A stretch of DNA of 64,000 bases from Pilaira anomala (Eukaryota; Mucoromycota; Mucoromycetes; Mucorales; Mucoraceae): positions 372,001 through 436,000 of the forward strand of contig JAIXMQ010000016.1 of NCBI GenBank assembly GCA_025716855.1, in the 5' to 3' direction. Below the pieces are notes generated by a model that saw only the letters and a list, made by a program, of their open reading frames with translations, was not told where the DNA came from and did not search any database. Below, piece after piece: positions 33,231 through 43,867 of this stretch. Within the stretch, counting starts at the first letter, position 1. The number at the start of each line of letters is the position of its first letter. Position numbers and translations under genes: made by a program.

Positions 33231-35125
33231 CTATGTGGGATTTTAATGTAGTATTCGATTACACTGGAAAAAAACCATAATAGAAATAAATGCACCTTGC
33301 TTTCTCATATATTGCAAATGATACCTTGTAGGTATGATATCAATGGAATGAGCTCGTATTACAAGAGAATGTGGTGGCAAGGAATTTTAAAGTTAACCTT
33401 GCATGTACACGAGCAATTGTGTTTACAGCGCAGGTCTTTTCTCTTCGAATGCTACATGCAACAAACTCACGTAAAATGCCTATTATCTTGTCTCCAATTT
33501 TGTATCTTGGTAATACTTCACATGTTACCATAAACGGTATGACAAGCAGCTTACCTAACATGCCACAAATCGAATGAATTAACATTTTGTTACGTCATGT
33601 ATGAGGATACAATTTAATTTAATTTTTTAATTTGATCATGAGAGTAAACTTTGGCATTTGAACTATATCTATAGTTACAAAATTTTAAATACACTTTCGT
33701 CTCTCAGCAATTAAGATGTAAACATAGCAACGTAGTGTCTGGATGGGACCGTAGATGCTGCAAATATAATTCAGAGAGAAGAAAGTAGTACAAGGAGTCT
33801 TAAAGATGCGGGTTTATTATGCTCGTCGTTTTTGATCGAATGGGCTGACTTTCACAAGATAAAGTTACCAGTAATTTACAAGTTCCCATACTACCTTAAT
33901 ATATTATGTGAATATTGATAATACGGAATATTGAATAGAAATAGCCTTTAACGAGTAAAGAAATAAATATGCTTGAAATTATTTTAATAAGTCATTGGAT
34001 CTAATTTTCTTTACATCGCGAGAAGACACAGCAAACATATAATAGTTTATGTAGTTGATGATTTGTAAAATACAATGATGAGGTAAAATGCGGTAAACTT
34101 GTACAACTGTTTGAGAACTGGACAATGAAGCTTTACCTTTCAACAGATTGGTTTTCCATTTTTTTAAAAAAAAAAGAGAGCTTGAGTAGCCGTTTAAAAA
34201 AACACAATGGAGCTGATCCCGAAGTAATGGCGATAATGTTAAAAATATTAGTCATTTATGTTAAATGCGGACAGATAAAATAAATAAATCAGTAAAATAT
34301 GCGCTCTTTTAGATGCGTTAGTTTGCGGGGAAATATTGTTTAGCATATATCTTTTTTTTAGTCCTGTAAAAAAAAAAGAATAATTCTGCTTTCTATAATT
34401 TATTAAAATAGATGAAGCATTTTAAGTTTCAATGTTTACAATCCTCATATATGCCATTTATTCCTATATTTTTTGATATCAGTAAATATATTACCATCGT
34501 TACTTTTAATTCGAATCAGAATACTACGTGAACTCCTCGCATTTTTTTTTTAATTTACAAAAATCACACTCGAATCTGGGGAATACCATTACATTTCCGC
34601 GGAAGAGTTGCAAAATGAAAAATATAAAAAAAGCTAAGATCATACTAGATTTTCCGGAATGAATGCCATTGGACTTTCAATGTTTTTTTTTCAAGATACA
34701 GATGAGATGAATTGTCGGTATGGAATAATGACATAGTACTGATGTACCGGAAGCATTTATCATCTTTTATTATATCTTTTCTTGCAAAGTAAAGGCCAGG
34801 ACTATTTCTTACAAGAGGTACTCAAATTACACTGGTTTCAGGTTTAGTACCGTTAATTTTAATTTAATGCTATAGAGACTAAGAGAGTTTTGTGCACCGT
34901 GATCGCTAAAAAGAAAAAAAAAAGATTCATATAATAGTAGTTGAAGAAATGTCGGGAAGAAATTATGCAAAAACGTACTACACATTCTTCCCGTATATAT
35001 TTTCCCGCAGTTAGTTTGGATTACCTAAGCCAGGAACACATAAAATTACATTTAATTCTATTTTTCCCACCCATCTATCTTACGTAAATTCTGTCAAACA
35101 AAAAAAAAAGTATTTGACATTTGAA
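33231..35125. other. Gene-poor end of the island
   Basis: Apart from overlapping ORFs of 68-81 codons on both strands at 33297-33585, no coding sequence is apparent. The last 80 nt form the promoter of the alpha-galactosidase gene. Confidence 0.4.
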
Positions 35126-35134
35126 TATATAAAA
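35126..35134 (+). promoter_or_regulatory. TATA box of the alpha-galactosidase gene
   Basis: TATATAAAA, 69 nt before the ATG at 35203, followed by a T-rich leader. Confidence 0.6.
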
Positions 35135-35202
35135 GAAGTACATTTCATTTTTTCAAGTTTTTTTTTTCTTTAAGAAATCATCTATTTTATATATATTTTT
35201 AA

Positions 35203-37452
35203 ATGATCTTCCACACTTTACTGTTCGCCATCTTTGTGTATGGCTGTACAGCCTTAAGTGTACTCAAGACTGGTATTACACCCCACAAGCATGAAAAGAT
35301 GTGGTTTCTTACAACTGAACGTACATCATATGTTATTGGTGTTATGCCTAACTCTAAGGAAGTTTTGAACTTGCATTGGGGTCCTAGAATTATTTCCATG
35401 AACGATATTGAACCTCTTACCAAGTACCCTACTGAAAGATCCTCTCAAGATCCTCCTATTACTGCTGCTCATGAAGAATTCCCTGCTTTTGGTGGATTAA
35501 GATATGGTCCTGATGTGTTACGTACTACCTTTGAAAATGGTACTCGTGAATTGGATTTGATCTTTGAAAGTGCTCGTATTGTAAAGAAGAACAAGTTGAC
35601 CCTTACTTTAAGAGATAGAGAACATACTGGATTCAAGGTTGAGATGTACTATGAGTTAGATGTTGCAAATGATATCATCCTTCGTAGTGGTAAGATCAAG
35701 GCTACTACTGATGAGACTTATGAAATCTTGAAGGCTCAATCTGCTGCTTTCCATATCATGCCTCCTGCTGGTAACATGAAGAGAGATTTGATCTCTTTGG
35801 CTGGTGCTTGGTCTGCTGAAACTCAAGTTCAAAGACACTCTGTTCAACCTGGTTCTTCTCATATCTTGCAATCTGTTCGTGGTATTCCTTCTGCTCAAGC
35901 TTATCCTTACTTTGCTATTAAGGATTCTACTAGCGACGGTGAACATGCTGATAACGATGTCTACTTTGGTACTATTGGTTGGAGCGGTAACTGGAAGATT
36001 GAGGTTCACACTAACATTGAAGGCAAGGTTACTGTTACTGGTGGTATGCATGAACGTGATTTCGGTTATGAAGTCAAGAAGGGTCGTGATTTGGAATTAC
36101 CTCCTTTTGCTGTTGGTTATACTTCTAATGGTTTAGGTGGTGCTAGAAAGTCATTGACTAACCATATTCGTGATAACAAGGATACCGATTTAGTTGCTGA
36201 TCCTAAGGGCGTTCAACCTGTCTTGTATAACGGTTGGGAAGCTTATGATATGAATGTCAATATCACTAACCAAAAGCGTATGGCCAAGATGGCTTCTGAA
36301 TTTGGTGCTGATATGTTCGTCTTGGATGATGGTTGGTTTATTGGTCGTCATAAGGATAATGCTGGTCTTGGTGATTGGTTTGTTGATGAGAATAAGTTCC
36401 CTGAAGGATTGAAGCCTTTGGCTGATTACGTTCATAGCTTGAACATGACTTTCGGTTTATGGTTCGAACCTGAGATGGTTAACCCTAACTCTAACTTGTA
36501 TCGTGAACATCCTGATTGGGTTTATCATTATGATGAACGTCCTCGTTACTTGGAAAGAGATCAACTTGTGTTAGATATTACTCGTCAAGATGTCAAGGAA
36601 TATGTTATGGGTCGTGTATTGAACATTACTAAGGAAGTTGGTGTTGATTTCATCAAGTGGGATATGAACCGTCCTATGGCTACTGTTGGTTCTGCTTTTG
36701 GTAAAGAAGTCTGGGTTGAACATGTCAAGGCTTTCCATGAGATGGTTGGAATGGTTAAGAAGGCTGGTATTACTTTTGAAACTTGTTCTAGTGGTGGTGG
36801 AAGATCTGATATGTCAATCTTAAAGAAGTCAGAATCCAGTTGGCCTAGTGATAACACCCGCCCTGATGCACGTTTAATGATCCAATATGGTAATTCACTT
36901 GTTGTTCCTCCTGATATGATGAGCAGTTGGGTAACTGATTCTCCTGGTAATGATAACCGTACTGTTTATCCTATCTCTTACCGTTTCCATGTCTCATTTA
37001 TGGGTGCCCTTGGTATTGGATCTGATTTAAACCATTTGTCTGAAGCCGAACTCAAGGAATACAAGGGATGGGTCAAGATCTATCATGATATTCGTCATGT
37101 GATGCAAAGAGGTAACTTGAACTGGTTGGTTGCACCTCCTCATGCTAACAAGGAAACTTCTGCTCGTGAAACTTATACTGCTGTGACTCAAACTACAAAT
37201 GATAAGCAAGATGAATCTGTCGTGTTGGCTTTTAGACAATACAGTGCTTTCTTCTTCCCCTTGCCTCCTGTCAAGTTGCGTGACTTGAACAAGAATAAGG
37301 AATACAAGGTCACCATTTGGAGCAGTAGCCCTGATAAGCCTGTCTTTACTGGAAAGATGTCTGGTGGTGCTCTTATGGGTAAGGGCTTGAAGCTTCCTTA
37401 TTTGGATGTCCCTGCTTATGGTAGTGTTGTTGTTCATTTGAAGCAAGTTTAA
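35203..37452 (+). CDS. Secreted GH36 alpha-galactosidase
   Basis: Intronless, 749 residues, hydrolysing terminal alpha-1,6-galactose from melibiose, raffinose-type sugars and galactomannans, probably outside the cell. A signal peptide of about 18 residues is followed by the N-terminal beta-sandwich and the (beta/alpha)8 catalytic barrel. Clan motifs are FVLDDGWF, LWFEPEMVNP, IKWDMNRP with nucleophile Asp487, TCSSGGGR, and SDNTRPDA with acid/base Asp550; the Asp pair spacing of 63 is right for GH36. There are about a half dozen N-glycosylation sequons. Codon usage is strongly biased (GGT, GCT, AAG, GTC/GTT), as in highly expressed genes. The gene converges with the chitin-synthase-like gene. 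Confidence 0.95.
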   Translation: MIFHTLLFAIFVYGCTALSVLKTGITPHKHEKMWFLTTERTSYVIGVMPNSKEVLNLHWGPRIISMNDIEPLTKYPTERSSQDPPITAAHEEFPAFGGLRYGPDVLRTTFENGTRELDLIFESARIVKKNKLTLTLRDREHTGFKVEMYYELDVANDIILRSGKIKATTDETYEILKAQSAAFHIMPPAGNMKRDLISLAGAWSAETQVQRHSVQPGSSHILQSVRGIPSAQAYPYFAIKDSTSDGEHADNDVYFGTIGWSGNWKIEVHTNIEGKVTVTGGMHERDFGYEVKKGRDLELPPFAVGYTSNGLGGARKSLTNHIRDNKDTDLVADPKGVQPVLYNGWEAYDMNVNITNQKRMAKMASEFGADMFVLDDGWFIGRHKDNAGLGDWFVDENKFPEGLKPLADYVHSLNMTFGLWFEPEMVNPNSNLYREHPDWVYHYDERPRYLERDQLVLDITRQDVKEYVMGRVLNITKEVGVDFIKWDMNRPMATVGSAFGKEVWVEHVKAFHEMVGMVKKAGITFETCSSGGGRSDMSILKKSESSWPSDNTRPDARLMIQYGNSLVVPPDMMSSWVTDSPGNDNRTVYPISYRFHVSFMGALGIGSDLNHLSEAELKEYKGWVKIYHDIRHVMQRGNLNWLVAPPHANKETSARETYTAVTQTTNDKQDESVVLAFRQYSAFFFPLPPVKLRDLNKNKEYKVTIWSSSPDKPVFTGKMSGGALMGKGLKLPYLDVPAYGSVVVHLKQV

Positions 37453-37820
37453 ATTTTTTTTTTTTTTACATATTATATTTTCATCTATAAATAAATAAAT
37501 AAAAACGTTGATTCGTTTCATGTATTTCATACCTATAAAAAAATGGATTTTAATTATGTAAAATAATAGAAATCGGACAAAGTTAATAAATCGTGTGTGT
37601 GCCATGAGGATCCTGACTTTTTTCTAGAAGATATTTTTAAAGTGATTTGATTGGTTGAAAAAATATTTTTTTACCACTTTTTTTTTATATATAAATGATA
37701 TGGATTGCTCTTTTTTAAGCGTAGTGTACTGTAATGCGGTATAAGTTTTAAAAAAGGGGGCTCTTTAACGTGTTAAACATAGATACAAGTAAAAGGGCAA
37801 AGAAATTTGCTATTATTATT
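37453..37820. other. Intergenic region between convergent stop codons
   Basis: About 370 nt of AT-rich sequence holding the 3' ends of the alpha-galactosidase (plus) and chitin-synthase-like (minus) genes. A T run follows the first stop and AATAAATAAATAAA-type signals occur at about 37490-37503. Confidence 0.5.
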
Positions 37821-40800
37821 TTATTTAATTAAAAGTTCAAAAATAATTTTATCTATACAATTTGTAATATAATCCATCAGCTTTTCATCCTGTTCATCAA
37901 TCCTAAAGTTTCCAAAATGATTTGATAAATGAGATTTGACTTGAGCACGCGTGGTGGTAGCTAAATCGACTCTTGACAAATAATTTTTGATTTCTTGTTT
38001 GATGATATGTTTAATTTCATTTAAAGACATATCATTTGTGATCAAGACATTTGTTGTTGATGTTTTTGAAGGAGGAGTACGTAAACTATTATGATCATAG
38101 AGTAAGGAGCTGGAAGAAGGAGGAGCAGCGAGTTGACGATGACTGGGTCTTATTGTGTTTTGATTAAAGTTATGTAATGCTATACTTCTACCTTCTTCTC
38201 TACCGGGAGTACGTGGTTTTGGTACTTGTTGCATGAGTCTTTGATGACGCGGTAACTCTTCTTGATCAATGTCAGGTGTGATAATAGAGAATGTATTGGA
38301 TTTAATTGAAAGTGTGGTAGAAGCACGATCAAATTGGGTATCATATTCATCTTGTTCATCTTTTTCATCTATGGCATCTTGTAGCAATTCATTTTCTTCT
38401 TGTTGAGATAGATCAGATAAGTTTCTCATCATGATATCACCATCACTGTTATCTGGTATCTTTGCAAAGCCACTACTATTTAAGCTACTAGGTAAAGTAT
38501 CAGCTGCTGCAGAAGTTAGTTTATTCGTAGAGTCTTGTAAACTGTTTCGAGAGAGAAAAGTGAAATAAGAAGATTGTGAATGAGTTTGTTTATGTTGATG
38601 GTTGAGATCGATTTCATCTTTTGTTTGATATTCATCATCAAATGGGTTTTCGAGATCGATGACGGTATTGGTAGTAGGAGAATCTTGAGATTCGGTTGGG
38701 TATCGATGTCTCCAAGTATTTACATATAATTCCACACTTGAGGGTCTGTAATTGGGTGTAATTCTTGTTGAATGTAAACCTTCTCTTACTTGAGCTAAAG
38801 GTGGCGAAGTTAGATCAGGGTCATGATTATCAACAAAACCAGTAAAACCAGTAAAGTTCGAATCTAATGCAGCTTCTGCAGCTTGATGTAGTCTTCTCGC
38901 TTCAACCACTTCAAATTCACCTAACCGCATCCGAGGTACCTGTTCTTCATCTTCATTGTTGTCGTTGTCGTCACCATCATCATCATCTTCTTCTTCTTTT
39001 TCTTCTGTAGCAGCGGTAGATTTTTTATCACATTTGGTATCATCTATAATACCATGTAATCTATGATTTCCTCCTTCTTTTTTAATCGGCCAAACATCAT
39101 ACCAACGATGTGCATCATCACTTTTCCAGACGGATAAGATTGGAAAATAAATAGCGAATAAAGGTAAAGACATGAGACAATAGAGTACGAACCAGAGTAT
39201 ATACCTAAACTGCCTTCTAAATAAGAAGAAGAGGATATGTAATACGACAAGACCGGTGAATGAATAAGCAATGATACTGTAAGCGATAGCATTTTGTTTC
39301 AAAGATCTACCAAATATACTATAAAGATAAATAATGATGGGCATAGAGAATATCATGTCCAATAATTCTGCGGTAGAAAGTATCCAATAGGTGATACCGA
39401 GTTGCCAAGCTACACGTTGCATTTCAAGTTGGTTATGGAAAGAAGCGCGTAAGTTTCTGATTTGAAGGCCTTGTAATGCAAAAAAGTTTGTAGGTAAAGT
39501 AGCGTAACCTACAGCATCAGGTTCGAAACCAAGTCGATGGCCTGGGTGAGATAAAAGTAAGACGGTTGGGATGATCTTTTCTTCACCAAGTAATAAAACG
39601 TTTTGCATATGCATTGTGGTAGGCTCTTGTGTGGTCATGCCTCTCAGGACAGTAGGATGAACACAGCATGCACGAATGTCTACACGAGCAGCGAGAGATA
39701 GACGCGAATCACGTTGATAGGTTGATGCAGCATGTGTTGTGGTGGTGATGGTAGAAGTATCACTTGAACTACTGCGTCGAATGATGGATGGATCTCTGAA
39801 AGGATTATGAATCAAGATTTCGTCAGATAATTTAGGCCATTTTGAAGAACCTCTTGCAAAAGAAGAAGAAGAAGAGGAAGAATCTTGTTGTTGTTGTTGT
39901 TGTTGTAATTGTTTCCATTTCTTTACAAAGGTGTCACTATGAGGTATATTTTCGGTCCAAATCTTGTACATGACAAGACCACCTTGGATAGTCATGACAC
40001 TATTTAAACAAGCTTCATAAGCTAAACAAGAATAAAAAGCCATATAAACAGGAAATATTTGTAACATGGTAGTCAAGTTCTCTTCAGGATTTGCAGGTCG
40101 TACATGACCACTGACAGCCAACATAGTACGGTCGCCTTCTAAACGAGACACGAGTTTTTGGAGGACATCATTTTGAACTTGAATATCAGCATCGGTTACC
40201 AAGACGTATTTAAATAATCTTGGATCGATTCCCAATAGATTATAACATTGATTAAATATTTCGTAATCCAAAGGAGTAATTCGATTATTTGCTAAATTCA
40301 TACATCTTTCCAAGAAACCGAATACGAGAACGAGAGAATCTCTTTTTCCTCTATTTCCCATGTTTTTTGTCTCTTGTAGTGGATGACCTGATTTGACAAT
40401 GACCAAGTAAGGAACACGGTTGCGACCTGTTTCGTAATAGCCCGAATAAACTTTTGCATAATTAATACGTTTACGACCTTGACCTAAAGAAGTATAAGGT
40501 TGAGGTAATGGCTCATCTGTACAACTGTAACCTAAATATTCTAATAAGAGCGTGTGTGTTTCTTTTTGTTCTTGAGCACTTGTGGTGATACCATCACATA
40601 CAAATAACAGTAATTTCTTATCATCTTCATAAGCGGATCGTGAGAGCGTATCTAGCGTTTGTTTCAATATATCAGAAGATTCGGCAAAACAAGGTACTAA
40701 CAGGATAGTATGTGGCCATATTCTGTTGGAAGAAGATCGATAGAGAGCGGATAATTCAGGTGAAGAGGAGAACCAGAGACGTTGAACAAAAGAAACTCGA

Positions 40801-41995
40801 GAGAGGTAAGCTAAATTCATCTTGACTAGGAAATAAAGTAAACCGACACCCATTGTTGCCCAGAGAGCAGGGTTCATACGAGAACAACCCAAGGAAACAT
40901 AGGAAGGTACAACACCTCTTTTGAACATGTCTACTAAACAAGAACGATAGAAGTCTGGATTACTTACGTTTCCAGCAAAATAAGGTGAGATATCTTTTCC
41001 TAAATTGATGTATAAAAACATGGTGAGGTCTAAAGGTAAGAATAATCTATCGAGAGCAAAAGATCTTGAACTCATGGTAGATGATAGAGATATAATGTTT
41101 GTAGCAAAATTAAGATAGGTAGTGACATCTAAAGCATGTCCGTCTAATATGACAAATGCTTGTTTGGTTGAATTTGTAGGTGTAGGTAATGCATTATATA
41201 ATTTATAAATTTCCAATGGATCGTACATGATATCTAAAAAAAAAAAAAATAATAATAATAATAAATAATAAATTCTTTATCATATATATATAAAAAAAAA
41301 AAAAAGTTAATTTACCTCCTTGTATGGATAAAGAATCGAGCGTATTTTGTACTTCAGGGCCATGAAAGCAAGGTGCACCAGTTTGATTTCTTTTACCAGG
41401 TAAAGGACATTGAATCAAATCACCATCTTCATCGAATTTATAACCAGTATCAGTTGCGATCAAATGTTCTAACCAAGCGTTTATTTCTTGTTGTTTACCG
41501 TATAAACAGTCATATTCATGATCGAGAAATGTAGGGAAATTCCAAGAGAGATCATGATGTGGGTATTGATTTACATAGTCAATCATGGAGTTGGAAGGAC
41601 CTTGATAGTGATGCCAGTTCACTGCTTTTCCGTTGATGGCAGTAAACCTTGATTCGTTTGCAAATACGGATTCATAGTCGTACGTCTTTTCTGGATCACA
41701 AAAGAGGCTGGAAATGTATTCTAGCCAAAAGCAAAAAAATGCGGAAGAAAATAATAATAAAAAAAATAAAGCAATTTTTTCTCGCCATGCGTTTCGGGAA
41801 GCTATTATTAGAAAGATGAGTTAAAAGAAAGAAAGAAAAATATATATATATTTTTTCATTACCAGAAGTGGTCATTCCACCTACATGGTGAAGAAGTAAG
41901 TTTGGTATAAAAAAGGTCAAGAAATGAGAAAAGGATATCCAAACAAGTCGTCTACAGGTTGTACGACGCATATATGAGTAGTTTTCAACACTCAT
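37821..41995 (-). CDS. Division-2 chitin-synthase-like protein with altered catalytic motifs
   Basis: Three exons, 41995-41863, 41801-41316 and 41233-37821, give 1343 residues. Order: N-terminal membrane helices with a VGGM motif, a luminal domain (about 80-205), a cytochrome-b5-like patch (AFVILDGHALDVTTYL), a GT2 domain, C-terminal membrane helices, a long acidic tail, and a DEK_C-like domain (about 1283-1338). There is no myosin motor. UDP-side motifs are kept: GKRDS (502-506) and TDADI (about 553-557). Acceptor and catalytic motifs are not: GEDR-type is GEEK (about 756-759), QRRRW is QIRNL (797-801), and the usual CLPGC loop is TIQGG. A Gln/Ser-rich insert splits the domain at about 648-666. 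The frame is intact over 4 kb, so it is maintained; a pseudoenzyme or altered-specificity synthase is my inference. Confidence 0.9.
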
Positions 41996-41999
41996 GTAC

Positions 42000-42130
42000 T
42001 AAATGAAGCCTGCTCCACCATAGAAGAAAAAAAAAGAGAGAAAGAAAGAGAGAAAAAAAGAAAAAGAGAAAAAGAGAGAAAAAAAAAAATAGGTAAGGGA
42101 GAAAAAAAAAAAAGAAAGGGGAAAGTGTAG
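42000..42130. repeat. Polypurine tract upstream of the chitin-synthase-like gene
   Basis: About 100 nt of almost only A and G (GAGAAAG-type units, 42022-42122) on the plus strand lies just 5' of the minus-strand start at 41995, so it is a CT-rich leader for that gene. Such tracts are common fungal promoter/leader elements. Confidence 0.6.
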
Positions 42131-42286
42131 TAGAAAGTGACACACACAGATTGAACTCCATTTGGGATTCTCTTATCACATTATAAATTATTTTTAAAAT
42201 AAACTCCACTTCTTAATTACATATACATTGATATTTTTATTTTTATTTATATATATATATATATTTTTTTTTTCTTGTGTGTGTGT

Positions 42287-43400
42287 TTACCAAAGTCTAC
42301 AATGCTTTCTATCTAATAAAGAAATATGATCTCTATCAGAATCTTCATGTTTTCTCTTTTGTTGTAAACGAACAGGAGATATTTGAGTAGGTGTTTGAGC
42401 TGGTGAAGAAGAAATAGAACTTGGAAGAGATAATGATAAAGAAGGAGGGGGTAAAGAATAAGTAGGTGAATGAATGTAGTTGTTATTTGTTGTTGTTGTT
42501 GTTGTTGTTGTATTTATAAGCGAATTAATATTAGAATAAGATGATGTACATTGTTGTTGTTGTTGTTGTTGTTGAATAATAGGATAATTGTGGTGGTGGT
42601 GATGGTAGTGGTGATGGTGGTTGTGATGGTAATGATGATTTTGTTGTTGTTGTTGATGATATTTAGGTGTAAATGATAAACAAGATAAATCATGAATTGT
42701 AGTTGGTATGTTATGTATTCTTGCTTGAGTTCTGATATGTAATAATTTATGCCAACGATCAAAGATAGATTGTTCAATATAAAGTCTATAATCCAATATA
42801 TCTAAAAAGTATCTTTCTGCAGTATTAATCTCTTGAACAGGTAAACCAGCTATCTTGGCCCAAGCAGAATTACGATACGTCTTGTCTTGAACAAATTTTG
42901 ATGCAACAATTAAACTAGCTAAAAACATTCTTCGTCCACAACTAATATAAGCGTTATTTTGTTGTAAATGATTCATCATGGTAGCTTTACATCGAAATAA
43001 GTAAAACAAAGCTGTTTGTAATGTTGAATACGTTGTTCGAGATCTTTTTAGTACTTCTTGTATAAAAGTCCGCAATGGTACGACCGGCGATACTCGGGAC
43101 TCTTTAATGACTGAATGATTACACCAAATGGTTTCTATGACAACTGCGTTTATATCTAAGATACAAATATATATATTAATATATATTATTTAATGTATAC
43201 ATGTATATATATTTACCAACAAGTGCTTCAACGTAAGCAAGTCGATTGTTTGAAACAGAAACTGTGGAAGTTGTTGTTGTTTCTACTTTATAACTTGTAT
43301 TCTTCTTTTTATTTTTCAACGCATAGAGATCAGGATCAGTTTGTAATGACAAGTTATATTTAGTGTTGTTATGTTCGACATTGTAACTATGGTTCATCAT
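42287..43400 (-). CDS. Pho85-type (PCL/Pho80 family) cyclin
   Basis: Two exons, 43400-43217 and 43155-42287, give 350 residues. The cyclin box (about 65-200) carries the PCL signature: LRTFIQEVLKRSRTTYSTLQ, then a segment with RRMFLASLIVASKFVQDKTY, then WAKIAGLPVQEINTAERYFL and DYRLYI. These cyclins bind a Pho85/CDK5-type kinase and act in phosphate or amino-acid signalling, polarity and G1 control; the exact subgroup is not clear. The C-terminal third is low complexity: His/Asn, Gln(8) and Thr tracts, then a Pro/Ser region, ending in a basic tail. It lies upstream of and in the same direction as the chitin-synthase-like gene. Confidence 0.88.
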
Positions 43401-43619
43401 TATGTTTTTATAAAAAAAACAAAAAAAAAAAAAAAAAAAAAAAAGAAATAGAAAAAAAAATAAAAAGAGAAAAGAAGAAATATAAAATTTCGAAAAAAAA
43501 AATGTAAAATGTTGTTTTGGGGGGGTTCGAAAAAAAGGGAGGATAAAAGGGGGCAAAAGGCAAGGTTGATGAGCTGAACTGAATTTTTGAGGCTTTTTTT
43601 TTTAAATAACATATAATTT

Positions 43620-43835
43620 TCAATCTAAGCCCAAAGTGTGTGTGTGTGTGTATGTTTCCATTCAGAGATAAGAATGACCCTTTTCTTGGTTGCCACACAC
43701 GCACACACACACACACACACACATACTAAAAAAAAAACCCCTTCACGTGGTATAAATGACAACATCCCTTGAGGATAAAAAAAAAAACGCCCACACACAC
43801 GCACACACAACAAATAAATAAAAAAAAAATAGAAA
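43620..43835. repeat. Cluster of GT/CA and A/C microsatellites
   Basis: A (GT)n run at 43635-43650 is followed by CA-rich runs at about 43695-43722 and 43790-43809, with poly-A between. They lie between the cyclin start and the LUC7 stop and are not coding on either strand. Confidence 0.7.
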
Positions 43836-43867
43836 TAAAATATATTTGTATTAAAAAGTTTCACCTA

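Noticed and set aside
42514..42777. Asn/Ile-rich ORF overlapping the cyclin tail
   Set aside because: It is an alternative frame of the His/Gln codon repeats in the cyclin C-terminus.
43176..43864. Several Phe/Leu-rich minus-strand ORFs between the cyclin and LUC7 genes
   Set aside because: They translate poly-T and microsatellite DNA; only the part from 43217 to 43400 is a real exon, of the cyclin.
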